Shown: positions 36,377-45,555, counted from the first letter of the stretch. The stretch: DNA of 64,000 bases from UBA1858 sp965262455 (GCA_965262455.1 CBDHFH010000008.1:62001-126000), one strand, 5' to 3'. The notes: generated by a model from the sequence alone, not told the origin. Numbers and translations are program-made.

Positions 36377-36383
36377 TTTGTAA

Positions 36384-37247
36384 CTAATCAATCACCTTAG
36401 TTACAGCCTCCCCAATCTCGGCCAACGTCCTTACTGTATGTGCACCGGCTTTTTCTAATGCATTGTATTTATCTTCTGCTGTGCCACGACCACCACTAAT
36501 AATGGCGCCAGCATGGCCCATGCGTTTACCGGGTGGCGCACTTGCCCCTGCAATGTAACCAACGACGGGTTTGCTAACGGCGCTTTGAATAAATTCAGCC
36601 GCTTCTTCTTCTGCCGTGCCGCCTATTTCACCTACCATCACAATCACATCGGTATCGCCGTCGTGTTCAAACATGGTTAAGCATTCAATGAAATCAAGGC
36701 CGTGAATAGGATCACCGCCAATACCTATGCATGTTGACTGGCCAAATGCTTGTGTTTGATTCACGGCGACATAAGTGAGTGTGCCTGAGCGCGACACAAT
36801 ACCTACATTACCTGCTTTGTGAATAGAGCCCGGCATGATGCCAATTTTGCATTGCTCAGGAGTAATAATGCCTGGGCAATTTGGGCCAATTAATAAAGAC
36901 TGACTGGTTTCTAAAATATCGCTGACCGGAATCATATCTTGTACCGGTATTCCTTCCGTAATGCACACAACCAAGGGAATATCAGCTTCAATGGCTTCGA
37001 GTATTGCGTCCGCTGCAAACGGTGCCGGCACATAAATGACAGTCGCATCGATGTCGTGATGATTGACAGCTTCTTGAACGGTGTCATACACCTGCAAGTC
37101 GAGATGTGTTGTGCCGCCTTTGCCTGGTGTCACACCAGCCACCATATTGCTGCCATACTCAATGCATTGTTGTGTATGGAAGGTGCCTGTGCTGCCAGTG
37201 ATGCCCTGGCAAAGAATGCGCGTGTGTTTGTCGATTAATACACTCAT
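36384..37247 (-). CDS. sucD: Succinyl-CoA synthetase, alpha subunit
   Basis: CoA-binding, phosphohistidine-carrying subunit of the TCA-cycle enzyme that converts succinyl-CoA to succinate with formation of ATP/GTP. The 287-residue length is typical (289 in E. coli). Seen are ILCQGITGSTGTFHTQQCIEYG, the CoA region VYVPAPFAADAI-like sequence, LIGPNCPGII and the active histidine in KRMGHAGAIISGG. It follows sucC by two bases. No sucAB genes are nearby. Confidence 0.96.
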   Translation of the reverse strand: MSVLIDKHTRILCQGITGSTGTFHTQQCIEYGSNMVAGVTPGKGGTTHLDLQVYDTVQEAVNHHDIDATVIYVPAPFAADAILEAIEADIPLVVCITEGIPVQDMIPVSDILETSQSLLIGPNCPGIITPEQCKIGIMPGSIHKAGNVGIVSRSGTLTYVAVNQTQAFGQSTCIGIGGDPIHGLDFIECLTMFEHDGDTDVIVMVGEIGGTAEEEAAEFIQSAVSKPVVGYIAGASAPPGKRMGHAGAIISGGRGTAEDKYNALEKAGAHTVRTLAEIGEAVTKVID

Positions 37248-37249
37248 GC

Positions 37250-38413
37250 TTATGATCCAGCTTTTTCTATGGCAGTCTTCGCGCCATCTGTTAAATTAAC
37301 AACTGGTGTGATTAATTGATGTTTGTTTTCTAGTAACGCTTTGCCTTGCTCGGCCTTGGTGCCCTGTAATAAAACAACTACGGGGATATCTAACTCAGTT
37401 TGTTCGAGTGCTTGTAGAATGCCTTCAGCAATGACATCACAACGCACAATGCCGCCAAAAATATTAACGAATATCGATTTCACATTGTCATCTTCAAGCA
37501 ACAAATTAAATGCTTGAGTCACACGTTCGGCATTGGTGTTTCCACCCACGTCGAGAAAATTGGCTGGCTCACCGCCATGATGTTTAATTAAATCCATGGT
37601 TGCCATTGCTAAGCCGGCACCATTGACAATGCATCCGACATTGCCATCAAGTTTTACATAGTTAAGGTCGAACTGGCGGGCTTTGAGTTCAATAGGGTTT
37701 TCTTGACTGGGGTCTTTTAATGAAGAAATCTTTTTGTGACGAAATAAAGCATTGTCATCAAAATTCATTTTTGCGTCGAGGGCTAAGAAATTGCCATCTT
37801 GATTAATAATAAGCGGGTTGATTTCTATTAGCGATGCATCACTATCGATGAATAATGCATACATTTGTTTAAGGATATGACAAAACTGTTTGAATTGGTC
37901 TTTGCTTAAATCCAGTGAAATTGCCAGCAAGCGACAATGGTAACCCTGAATACCAGATGTCTTATGTATGCTTACTGAGGATATCTTCTGTGGAGATTCG
38001 GCGGCGACTTCTTCAATGTTGATGCCGCCTTCTGCTGAGGTAATGGCAGTGACTTTTTTGCTGGCGCGGTCAATCAATAAGCTCAGGTAAATTTCTCTTT
38101 TAATTTCTGCAGGTTTTTCGACTAATAAGGCGGTGATCGGTAGGCCATTGGCATCTGTTTGCTTAGTGACGAGGTTCTTGCCGATAAGATTATTGATGCA
38201 CTCTTTTAATTCTTCTTTGGTATGTGCCCACAAAATTCCGCCTGCTTTACCTCTGCCACCGGCATGGACTTGTGCTTTGACAATCCATGATTCACCGCCG
38301 AAGTTGGTGACAAACTTTTCAATACTATCGCCTTGGGTAAACACCTCGCTACGCGGCACCGGGATATCAAAGGTATGCAGTAAACGTTTAGATTGATATT
38401 CGTGAATGTACAC
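37250..38413 (-). CDS. sucC: Succinyl-CoA synthetase, beta subunit
   Basis: ATP-grasp subunit that binds the nucleotide and succinate. The 387-residue length matches E. coli (388). Motifs are YIHEYQSKRLLHTFDIPVP at the N-terminus, KAQVHAGGRGKAGGI, EINPLIINQDG with LDAKMNFDDNALFRH, GNVGCIVNGAGLAMATMD and VNIFGGIVRCDVIAEGI. It is the first gene of the sucCD operon. The 98-base gap upstream must contain its promoter; I could not pick one box pair reliably. Confidence 0.96.
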   Translation of the reverse strand: MYIHEYQSKRLLHTFDIPVPRSEVFTQGDSIEKFVTNFGGESWIVKAQVHAGGRGKAGGILWAHTKEELKECINNLIGKNLVTKQTDANGLPITALLVEKPAEIKREIYLSLLIDRASKKVTAITSAEGGINIEEVAAESPQKISSVSIHKTSGIQGYHCRLLAISLDLSKDQFKQFCHILKQMYALFIDSDASLIEINPLIINQDGNFLALDAKMNFDDNALFRHKKISSLKDPSQENPIELKARQFDLNYVKLDGNVGCIVNGAGLAMATMDLIKHHGGEPANFLDVGGNTNAERVTQAFNLLLEDDNVKSIFVNIFGGIVRCDVIAEGILQALEQTELDIPVVVLLQGTKAEQGKALLENKHQLITPVVNLTDGAKTAIEKAGS

Positions 38414-38511
38414 GCAATGTTCCCAGGAATGTTAATTATTGAACCCACATTAACACAGACTGACTCGCAGTTGCGTGTTAATTAAATATAACGAATGATC
38501 TTGAGTAGGGA

Positions 38512-39066
38512 TTAATGCAAGGTAGATACTTTGACGAGTCTTTCTTGCCAGTATGGTTCATTCATGCTCGCATAGGAAACATATTTACCCGATTTGGGCG
38601 CATGAATAAATTGATTGTTTCCTGTGTAAATGCCGACGTGTGAAACTTGATCGCCGTAAATTTTAAAGAATAATATATCGCCTGGTTGAGCAGTACTCAG
38701 CTGCTTAGATGACTTGAAGTGAGCTTGTTGCTTGGTCGTGCGTGGGACTGTTATATCTAACTGTTGATGGGTATAGTATACCAAGCCGCTACAATCAAAG
38801 CCACGAGGTGAAGCACCACCATAACGATAAGGTGAGCCAACAAGTGATTCAGCGATAGATACTATTTGCTGACCAGTAGAATATTTTAACGGTGTTGAAC
38901 GCTTGAAATTTTTATCTGATGCCGAATTGACTTGTGTTGAGCTTGTATGCGTGACATCAGGTTTTTCTGGTGTTGAAGAACAGCCGGCAAAAATCACTAG
39001 CGCGCCAAGTAAACTCAGCGTTAATGATGTCTTGTAACTATTTGCCACTATGCGTCTATATTTCAT
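38512..39066 (-). CDS. NlpC/P60 family lipoprotein (peptidoglycan endopeptidase)
   Basis: A 184-residue lipoprotein. The signal peptide ends in the lipobox VIFAGC, with the lipidated Cys29. A short linker is followed by an NlpC/P60 domain from about residue 65: AESLVGSPYRYGGASPRGFD then CSGLVYY with the catalytic cysteine, the histidine in VSHVGIYTGN, and the third polar residue in FIHAPKSGK. Family members cleave murein peptide cross-links (Spr/MepS-like). Monocistronic on the minus strand, divergent from rlmD by 199 bases. Confidence 0.9.
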   Translation of the reverse strand: MKYRRIVANSYKTSLTLSLLGALVIFAGCSSTPEKPDVTHTSSTQVNSASDKNFKRSTPLKYSTGQQIVSIAESLVGSPYRYGGASPRGFDCSGLVYYTHQQLDITVPRTTKQQAHFKSSKQLSTAQPGDILFFKIYGDQVSHVGIYTGNNQFIHAPKSGKYVSYASMNEPYWQERLVKVSTLH

Positions 39067-39265
39067 AGGGTATTACATTACCTGGTCACTGTTGCATTTT
39101 TTATTAGATCAGCTAAATGGCAATATTCTTCCGACCTTAAACAACAATTAATTCTACCATCATCAAAATTGTGATCGAGTTAAAATTTTTCTTACCCTAT
39201 ATCGCTACGGGTACTTCGATTAATGCATAACGTATCAGCTTAAATCAGATCTTGAAACAATCATC

Positions 39266-40579
39266 ATGACAAATTCAAAGGGAATTAATACCGCAAACAT
39301 TGTTGATATCACTTTAGATGGTAAGGGCGTGGCTGACCAGGAAGGCAAAGTCGTGTTTGTTCCATTTACCATTACCGGAGAAACGGTGTCATTTCAGCGT
39401 GGTCGCAAAAAGAAGCGCTATGATGAAGCTAAGTTAGTTGAGGTACTTGAATCATCGCCCGATCGCGTATCTGCCAAATGCGAATACTTTACTCAGTGCG
39501 GTGGTTGTTCAATTCAACATATTGCTGAACATGCGCAAGTGGCATTTAAGCAGAAGTCAGTTCTGGATACACTAAGTCGAATTGGCAACGTTGCTCCTGA
39601 AAATGTGTTGCCACCCATTCAGGGTGCGGCATGGGGTTATCGGCGTCGTGCACGCTTGGCCGTGAAATATGTGGCGAAAAAGGGACGTGTGTTGGTCGGC
39701 TTCAGAGAATACGGCCTGCCTTATGTCACAGACATGCGACATTGTGAAGTATTACATCCCACGCTTGCATGTTTGATTGAACCATTATCAGAACTGATTG
39801 CTGGTTTTTCTATTAAAGATAAAGTCCCGCAAATTGAGTGCAGCATGGCAGAAAATGCCACCGCGTTGGTGTTTCGAATACTAGCACCACTTTCAGATAA
39901 TGATGCAGAACAATTAGCTGGCTTTGCAAATACACATAACGTGCGTATTTATACGCAAACCAAAGGGCCGGCGACGGTGACCGCTTTAAATAATCAAACA
40001 TTTGATTCGCCATTAAGTTATACATTGCCGCCTTTTGGTATTCGTTTAGATTTTTTACCCATTGATTTTATTCAGGTACATAACGAAATAAATCAAAAGA
40101 TGGTGCAACAGGCGATAGAATGGTTGCAGTTGGAAAAACGGCATAAGGTATTGGATTTATTCTGTGGCTTGGGTAATTTTAGTTTACCCATGGCAAAGCA
40201 TGTCAGTCATGTGTTGGGCATTGAGGGTGACGCAGAACTGGTGGCGCGTGCGCAGCATAATGCACGTAGCAATCATATTGATAATATTGACTTTAACAAA
40301 CAGGATTTATTTACAGTCAATGAGCAAAGTGATTGGCTGAATCAAGCTTGGGACATCATGGTAATTGATCCGCCGCGCGCCGGCGCCAAAGAAGTTGTTG
40401 AGCAATTGTCTGAAATAAGCGCGGCAAAAATACTTTACATTTCTTGTCATCCTGGCACCTTGGCCAGAGATGCTAATGTGCTTGTAAATGAGTTAGGGTA
40501 TCGACTGAATAAATTGAGTGTATTGAATATGTTTCCGCATACGGGACATATAGAAACGATGGCGTTATTTATTAAATAA
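39266..40579 (+). CDS. rlmD: 23S rRNA (uracil-1939-C5)-methyltransferase RlmD
   Basis: SAM- and iron-sulfur-dependent RNA methyltransferase. The 437-residue protein has an N-terminal TRAM domain (residues about 8-65), the [4Fe-4S] cysteines in KCEYFTQCGGCSIQH plus a later cysteine in MRHCEVLHP, the SAM motif VLDLFCGLGNFSLPMA, and the catalytic DPPRAGAKEVV and YISCHPGTLARD, whose cysteine is the nucleophile. The RlmCD family length and motif set are complete. Divergent from the NlpC gene. Confidence 0.93.
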   Translation: MTNSKGINTANIVDITLDGKGVADQEGKVVFVPFTITGETVSFQRGRKKKRYDEAKLVEVLESSPDRVSAKCEYFTQCGGCSIQHIAEHAQVAFKQKSVLDTLSRIGNVAPENVLPPIQGAAWGYRRRARLAVKYVAKKGRVLVGFREYGLPYVTDMRHCEVLHPTLACLIEPLSELIAGFSIKDKVPQIECSMAENATALVFRILAPLSDNDAEQLAGFANTHNVRIYTQTKGPATVTALNNQTFDSPLSYTLPPFGIRLDFLPIDFIQVHNEINQKMVQQAIEWLQLEKRHKVLDLFCGLGNFSLPMAKHVSHVLGIEGDAELVARAQHNARSNHIDNIDFNKQDLFTVNEQSDWLNQAWDIMVIDPPRAGAKEVVEQLSEISAAKILYISCHPGTLARDANVLVNELGYRLNKLSVLNMFPHTGHIETMALFIK

Positions 40580-40595
40580 ACGCAGTTATCAGTGA

Positions 40596-41006
40596 TTAGT
40601 TGTCTGAGGTATTTTCTACCACGGTCGCTTTTCTGCGAAAGTTGATGCGAAATATATTGCCATTAGGTTCGATTCTGTCGCTCACAATCGTGTTTGGTTT
40701 GGCGTTGTTGTAAGGATCTTCTTTGCGTGTTGATACGGCGTTAATCATCTCTTCGTCTTGACAATTTACTTTGCGAAAATCGCCTCGATAATCGACCTCG
40801 TCTTCTTCACACAGTCTCACACCCGGCAAGAATTTGGTTTCGTAAACGGTTTGGGTTTTTAACTGAAGTGGCTGGCTTTCTGAGATATCTTCAGCGCTAG
40901 GGGGCGCTTCGAGTGTGCCGGATTGCTCTGCTAACAGTGGTGAGGACAGCAAAAATACCGCCATCATTGAAGCATGTATGAGATGAGAATTAAGTGTGGT
41001 TTTCAT
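40596..41006 (-). CDS. Exported protein of unknown function
   Basis: A 136-residue protein starting MKTTLNSHLIHASMMAVFL, a Sec signal peptide with cleavage near LLAEQ. The start at 41006 has AGGGG seven bases upstream; an earlier ATG at 41024 lacks this. The mature part is acidic and has two cysteines (VRLCEEDEVDYRGDFRKVNC), possibly a disulfide in the periplasm, followed by an NIFRINFRRKATV segment. I do not recognise a family. It is convergent with rlmD (16 bases apart). Confidence 0.65.
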   Translation of the reverse strand: MKTTLNSHLIHASMMAVFLLSSPLLAEQSGTLEAPPSAEDISESQPLQLKTQTVYETKFLPGVRLCEEDEVDYRGDFRKVNCQDEEMINAVSTRKEDPYNNAKPNTIVSDRIEPNGNIFRINFRRKATVVENTSDN

Positions 41007-41167
41007 AGGTGTCCCCCTCATCAAAATTCAAGTAAATTTTAGCATATTTGAAGCTGTTAAATAATAAGTAATCACTAAGGTTATTTTTGTGATGAGTGTG
41101 TAATATATAGCGGCTCTAAGTGAGATGAGACCACTTATCGGTGTTTCTGAAATTGATTTATTTGCAA

Positions 41168-41221
41168 GCCAAGCTAACAGTTTCATTTGCCACTAAATGG
41201 TGCGATTCATAGTTAGCTGGC
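41168..41221. repeat. Imperfect stem-loop upstream of fmdB
   Basis: GCCAAGCTAAC at 41168-41178 pairs with GTTAGCTGGC at 41212-41221 with a single bulged A, and the loop contains a second small stem, CATTT with AAATG. It lies in the 277-base divergent gap before fmdB and just upstream of a promoter-like pair. It has no T-run, so it is not a standard terminator. Confidence 0.45.
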
Positions 41222-41238
41222 ATAGATTCAAATGTGAC

Positions 41239-41268
41239 TTGTTATGGTCATATTTGGCCCCATATAAT
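41239..41268 (+). promoter_or_regulatory. Candidate promoter of fmdB-DUF502-aspS
   Basis: TTGTTA at 41239-41244 and a perfect TATAAT at 41263-41268 are separated by 18 bases and lie about 34 bases before the fmdB start codon. This fits a sigma-70 promoter driving fmdB and possibly the two following genes. Confidence 0.45.
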
Positions 41269-41301
41269 CTCACACCAATGTGACTAAGGGATTGATAGTA
41301 C

Positions 41302-41616
41302 ATGCCAATTTATGAATACCTATGCCAGCAGTGTGGCGCACACCATGAAGTGTTACAAAAAATTAATGATGATCCTCTTGTGGAATGCCCTGCCTGTCAT
41401 GCGCACGCACTAAAGAAGCTTGTGTCAGCCGCCGGCTTTCGATTAAGTGGCAGTGGTTGGTACGAAACTGATTTTAAATCCAAAAACAAGAAAAATTTAG
41501 CGCAAAGCGATTCACAAAAAGCAGAGAAAAGCAGCTCTGAGAAGACTGGTGCGGCAAAAAGTTCTTCTAAAACGAGCGAATCCAAAACAAGCAGCAGCTC
41601 GGCAAGTAATTCTTAA
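41302..41616 (+). CDS. FmdB-type zinc-ribbon protein
   Basis: A 104-residue protein with an N-terminal zinc ribbon: MPIYEYLCQQCGAHHEVLQK and VECPACHAHALKKL supply two CXXC pairs. The second half is a low-complexity tail rich in Ser, Lys and Thr and probably disordered. The family is named after a putative formamidase regulator, but its usual role is unknown. The arrangement fmdB-DUF502-aspS is conserved in many beta- and gammaproteobacteria. Confidence 0.9.
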   Translation: MPIYEYLCQQCGAHHEVLQKINDDPLVECPACHAHALKKLVSAAGFRLSGSGWYETDFKSKNKKNLAQSDSQKAEKSSSEKTGAAKSSSKTSESKTSSSSASNS

Positions 41617-41645
41617 GTCTATTCACATGCCTATAGAGTCATAAC

Positions 41646-42272
41646 ATGCTACGCAAATATTTAGTGGCAGGCTTACTTGTCTGGGTACCCTTAGGCATTA
41701 CATTTCTTGTTATCAAGTTCATGCTCGAGCTGATGGATCGGCTACTGTTGCTGTTGCCGGTCGAATGGCGACCAGAAACCGTTTTAGGCTTCACGATCCC
41801 TGGCTTTGGTTTGGTGCTGGCGGTAACCATTTTACTGGTGACCGGCATGATAGGTGCCAACTTGCTGGGGCGCTCAGTATTAAGGGGCTGGGAACTCATC
41901 CTTGAACGCATTCCTCTGGTCAGAACAGTTTACTCTTCATCCAAACAAATTTTAGCCAGTCTCTTGTCAACCGGCAGTCAGTCGTTCAGAAAGGTGTTAT
42001 TGATTGAATATCCACGCAAGGGAATTTGGACGGTGTGTTTCCAGACCGGGCCGGCGGCCAATGAGGTTCAAGCGCATCTCGATAAAGAATGCATTATGGT
42101 GTTTGTTCCGACCACACCTAATCCGACCTCTGGATTTATTATGGTGGTGCCGATTGAGGATACGCGTGAACTCGATATGGATATAGAAACAGCACTGAAA
42201 CTTGTTATGTCGCTTGGCATTGCCTCCAATACCAGCAAGGATGATGTTGATTCAAGCAAGACGACTCCGTAA
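41646..42272 (+). CDS. DUF502 family inner-membrane protein
   Basis: A 208-residue protein with two N-terminal transmembrane helices, LVAGLLVWVPLGITFLVIKF and TIPGFGLVLAVTILLVTGMI, and a soluble C-terminal domain. DUF502 features are GANLLGRSVLRGWELILERI with PLVRTVYSSSKQ, then CIMVFVPTTPNPTSGFIMVV. Function is unknown; LIKE COV proteins of plants belong to the same family. It sits between fmdB and aspS, a standard position. Confidence 0.9.
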   Translation: MLRKYLVAGLLVWVPLGITFLVIKFMLELMDRLLLLLPVEWRPETVLGFTIPGFGLVLAVTILLVTGMIGANLLGRSVLRGWELILERIPLVRTVYSSSKQILASLLSTGSQSFRKVLLIEYPRKGIWTVCFQTGPAANEVQAHLDKECIMVFVPTTPNPTSGFIMVVPIEDTRELDMDIETALKLVMSLGIASNTSKDDVDSSKTTP

Positions 42273-42331
42273 TATCCACCCCTCACGAAAATTCTCGAAA
42301 TACACAACCATCTCAGCCAGGAAGCTAAAGC

Positions 42332-44107
42332 ATGCGCACGCAATATTGTGGGGAAGTCACCAAAGCGAATCTCGACCAACAAGTCACTTTATGTGGCTGG
42401 GTGAATCGTCGTCGTGACCATGGGGGCGTCATATTTGTAGATTTACGTGATAGAACAGGACTCGTTCAAGTAGTTTTTGATCCCGATCGAGCAGATATAT
42501 TTAGTCAAGCCGAACACATCCGCAATGAATATGTATTGCAAGTCACGGCGAAGGTGCGATTGCGCCCAGAAGGCACCATAAACCCAGAGCTCAGCACAGG
42601 TGAAATTGAGGTGTTAGCCACCGAGCTCAATGTGCTCAATGAATCTGAAACCCCACCGTTTCAACTTGATGACGATGATGTGAATGAAGAATCTCGTTTG
42701 AGATATCGTTACGTTGACCTGCGTCGCCCGATCATGCAGGAACGCATGCAAATGCGCGTCAAAGTGGTTCAGGCGTTACGTTCATATTTAGATAACAATG
42801 GCTTTTTGGATATTGAAACACCCATGTTAACTAAAGCCACTCCGGAAGGGGCACGAGATTATTTAGTGCCAAGTCGCACGCAGCCAGGATCATTTTTTGC
42901 ATTACCTCAGTCGCCACAAATCTTTAAACAGTTGTTAATGATGAGTGGCATGGATCGCTATTATCAAATTGTGCGATGTTTTCGAGACGAAGATTTGCGT
43001 GCCGATCGCCAACCAGAATTTACCCAACTGGATATTGAAACATCATTCATGGGCGATGAAGACATTATTGTCATGATGGAAGGCATGATGCGTGACATGT
43101 TTAAGGCGACGTTAAATGTTGATTTGCCTAATCCGTTTCCACGCATGCCGTATGCCGAAGCCATGCATCGTTACGGATCTGACAAACCTGATTTACGCAT
43201 TCCGTTGGAGTTAGTTGATATTACTGACTTAATGGGTGCCGTGGAGTTTAAGGTTTTCAGCGGGCCGGCCAATGATGACAAAGGGCGCGTAGCAGTATTG
43301 CGATTGCCTAATGGCAGTGAACTCACACGTAAAGAAATTGATGATTACACAAAATTCGTTGCTAACTATGGAGCGAAAGGACTTGCTTACATTAAGTGTA
43401 ATGATACTGCGCAAGGACGCGAAGGGTTGCAAAGTCCCATCTTGAAATTCTTGCCTGACGATGTAATTGAAAAAATTCTCGAGAGAACCAAGGCAGCGAA
43501 TGGCGACTTGCTGTTCTTCGGCGCCGATAAAACAGTGGTAGTCAATGATGCATTAGGTGCATTGCGTGTGAAGTTGGGAATAGATAGAGACTTGCTTGAG
43601 GGAGAGTGGCAACCGTTGTGGGTGATTGATTTTCCTATGTTTGAATGGGATGAAAAAGAATCGCGCTGGAATGCGTTACATCATCCATTCACAGCACCGA
43701 ATACTGACTCTGCACAAGAGTTACTAGATAACCCAGGTGAAAGCCTGTCACAAGCATATGACATGGTGCTTAATGGCACTGAGCTTGGGGGTGGATCCGT
43801 GCGTATACACAAGCAAGATATGCAAAAAGCAGTCTTTGAAGTGTTAAATATCTCTCCTGAAGAAGCAGAAAATAAATTTGGCTTCTTGTTAAAAGCGCTT
43901 AAGTTTGGTTGCCCGCCGCATGCCGGGATTGCGTTTGGTTTGGATCGTTTAATTATGTTGATGACTGGCAGTGATTCTATTCGTGACGTCATGGCGTTTC
44001 CTAAAACGCAAACTGCAACCTGTCCATTAACCGATGCGCCTGCCGAAGTAAGCGAAAGACAACTTAAAGAATTAAATATTCGATTACGTGCAAAACCCAC
44101 AGAGTAG
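42332..44107 (+). CDS. aspS: Aspartyl-tRNA synthetase
   Basis: Class IIb aminoacyl-tRNA synthetase of the bacterial type. The 591 residues match E. coli (590). An N-terminal OB-fold anticodon domain (LCGWVNRRRDHGGVIFVDLRD) is followed by the catalytic domain with motif 2 (IVRCFRDEDLRADRQPEFTQ), the bacterial GAD insertion (about residues 290-420) and motif 3 (HAGIAFGLDRLIMLM). A discriminating or non-discriminating specificity cannot be read with certainty here. Confidence 0.97.
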   Translation: MRTQYCGEVTKANLDQQVTLCGWVNRRRDHGGVIFVDLRDRTGLVQVVFDPDRADIFSQAEHIRNEYVLQVTAKVRLRPEGTINPELSTGEIEVLATELNVLNESETPPFQLDDDDVNEESRLRYRYVDLRRPIMQERMQMRVKVVQALRSYLDNNGFLDIETPMLTKATPEGARDYLVPSRTQPGSFFALPQSPQIFKQLLMMSGMDRYYQIVRCFRDEDLRADRQPEFTQLDIETSFMGDEDIIVMMEGMMRDMFKATLNVDLPNPFPRMPYAEAMHRYGSDKPDLRIPLELVDITDLMGAVEFKVFSGPANDDKGRVAVLRLPNGSELTRKEIDDYTKFVANYGAKGLAYIKCNDTAQGREGLQSPILKFLPDDVIEKILERTKAANGDLLFFGADKTVVVNDALGALRVKLGIDRDLLEGEWQPLWVIDFPMFEWDEKESRWNALHHPFTAPNTDSAQELLDNPGESLSQAYDMVLNGTELGGGSVRIHKQDMQKAVFEVLNISPEEAENKFGFLLKALKFGCPPHAGIAFGLDRLIMLMTGSDSIRDVMAFPKTQTATCPLTDAPAEVSERQLKELNIRLRAKPTE

Positions 44108-44135
44108 TGTGACGAATTTTATTTGTGCCTGCTCT

Positions 44136-44158
44136 CTGAGAATAATTTATTCTGTCAG
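44136..44158. terminator. Possible bidirectional terminator between aspS and the PilW-like gene
   Basis: In the 67-base convergent gap, AGAATAA at 44139-44145 and TTATTCT at 44147-44153 are perfectly complementary around one base, with outer CTGA and TCAG extending the stem past a bulge. The stem is AT-rich and no clear T-run follows, so it may be weak. Confidence 0.35.
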
Positions 44159-44174
44159 CAAAATAGATGTGCTG

Positions 44175-44930
44175 TTATTTAATGGTTGTCACTGCCCACT
44201 GAAACTCTTCTGAGCTTGGATATTCATTTTGCAGTAAATTGAAGTAACTCACTTCCACTTCTTTATCGCGCATTAGGCGGCCGATTTCTATGCCGAGTTT
44301 TAAAGTTTGTGGTGTATGAGAGGCAATTTGTGAATACGCATGTAAGCGCTCTAGTGCAGGGATGCCACGCCCTTTGGCTAGATTAATGTTAGCCAATTGG
44401 AACAATGCGACTGAGTTTTGTTGCTTAAAATCTAGTGCTGTCTTGAAATAGTCTTCCGCTTGGTCGAGATCGGGTGTTCTCAGCGCACATAAGCCTGCGT
44501 TTGTATATGCAATTTCCGGATTCGGATTACTTGGGTGGCTTCCTGCTTTGAGAAATTTCTTTTCTGCCTGCTCGATTCTGCCGTTATCACATAAAAAGCT
44601 GCCATAATTATTCAGCGTGGAGGCGTCATGGGGGGCAATGGATAATGCTTTTTCAAATAACTGTACGGCAAGCTCCGGCTGATTGGATTTGCCGAAAATG
44701 AGCCCGGCAATATTATTCGCATCGACATTATTGGGGTCTAATGCCAGTGCACGTTGGATTGTCGCTTGTGCCTGACTGAAATTAGCTGCCTGAATTTGTA
44801 ACAAACTTGTCTTAACAAGTGCGTTAATATCCGGGCTGGATTCATTGTTTTTTGTTGTCGTTTGTTGAGGAGCGCAGGCGCTTAAAAAACATGCAAACAG
44901 ACAAGCAATTATGGGTCGAAATCGAATCAT
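44175..44930 (-). CDS. PilW/PilF-type TPR lipoprotein
   Basis: A 251-residue lipoprotein with lipobox LSAC (Cys19) and a series of TPR repeats from about residue 38 to 215; clear units include ALALDPNNVDANNIAGLIFG and ALSIAPHDASTLNNYGSFLC. This layout and length match PilF/PilW, the pilotin that helps the type IV pilus secretin PilQ assemble in the outer membrane. In many genomes pilW sits beside rlmN-ndk-hisS; here it is isolated between aspS and nudB, so the assignment by context is weaker. Confidence 0.75.
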   Translation of the reverse strand: MIRFRPIIACLFACFLSACAPQQTTTKNNESSPDINALVKTSLLQIQAANFSQAQATIQRALALDPNNVDANNIAGLIFGKSNQPELAVQLFEKALSIAPHDASTLNNYGSFLCDNGRIEQAEKKFLKAGSHPSNPNPEIAYTNAGLCALRTPDLDQAEDYFKTALDFKQQNSVALFQLANINLAKGRGIPALERLHAYSQIASHTPQTLKLGIEIGRLMRDKEVEVSYFNLLQNEYPSSEEFQWAVTTIK

Positions 44931-45010
44931 ATTAATCGAGTATAAAGTGACGTGATAAGGTTGAGTATCAATGTATCATTCACATGCATTCAAACATAAT
45001 CACAGAGACG

Positions 45011-45466
45011 ATGGAACAAAATCAAAATTACAAACGTCCTGAATCAGTCTTGGTGGTGATATACAGCCATACTGGGCATGTATTAATGATGCAGCGTGTC
45101 TTTCCAGAGGATTTTTGGCAGTCAGTCACTGGCAGCCTCGAATGGCATGAACAACCTAGAGATGCGGCGATTCGTGAGTTAAAAGAGGAAACTGGCCTTG
45201 ACCCTGAGGGCTTAATTGACTGCGAATATGACCAGGAATTTGAAATCTATTCGATTTGGCGCGACCGTTATGCTCCCGGTGTGACGCGTAATCGTGAGCA
45301 TGTATTTTTATTACCGCTGGATGAATGTCGCGAGATTCAATTTGACCCGCGCGAGCATACTGAATTTCGCTGGGTGGTGCGCGAGGAAGCAATCCAAATG
45401 GCGACGTCTTATACCAACAGTGAAGCCATTCAACGCTGGGTGCCAGAACGCCCAATAATTGCTTAA
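45011..45466 (+). CDS. nudB: Dihydroneopterin triphosphate pyrophosphatase (Nudix)
   Basis: Nudix hydrolase that removes pyrophosphate from dihydroneopterin triphosphate in folate synthesis. The Nudix box GSLEWHEQPRDAAIRELKEE then TGL is complete. From the ATG at 45011 the product has 151 residues (E. coli 150) and starts MEQNQNYKRPESVLVVIY; AGAG lies close upstream. An ATG at 44984 would add nine residues. The aspS-nudB-yebC-ruvC order is a well-known one and supports the call. Confidence 0.92.
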   Translation: MEQNQNYKRPESVLVVIYSHTGHVLMMQRVFPEDFWQSVTGSLEWHEQPRDAAIRELKEETGLDPEGLIDCEYDQEFEIYSIWRDRYAPGVTRNREHVFLLPLDECREIQFDPREHTEFRWVVREEAIQMATSYTNSEAIQRWVPERPIIA

Positions 45467-45555
45467 ATCAATTTCTTTTTTCGCAATCTGCATTGATTTG
45501 GCTATGTCTCGACAGATGCTAAACTAGCGCCTTTATTTAACTCAACGAGAGGATT

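Noticed and set aside
23059..36383. Polysaccharide locus as a prophage or integrative element
   Set aside because: No integrase, transposase, phage gene or direct-repeat attachment sites are visible at either border. Lateral transfer by homologous exchange remains possible.
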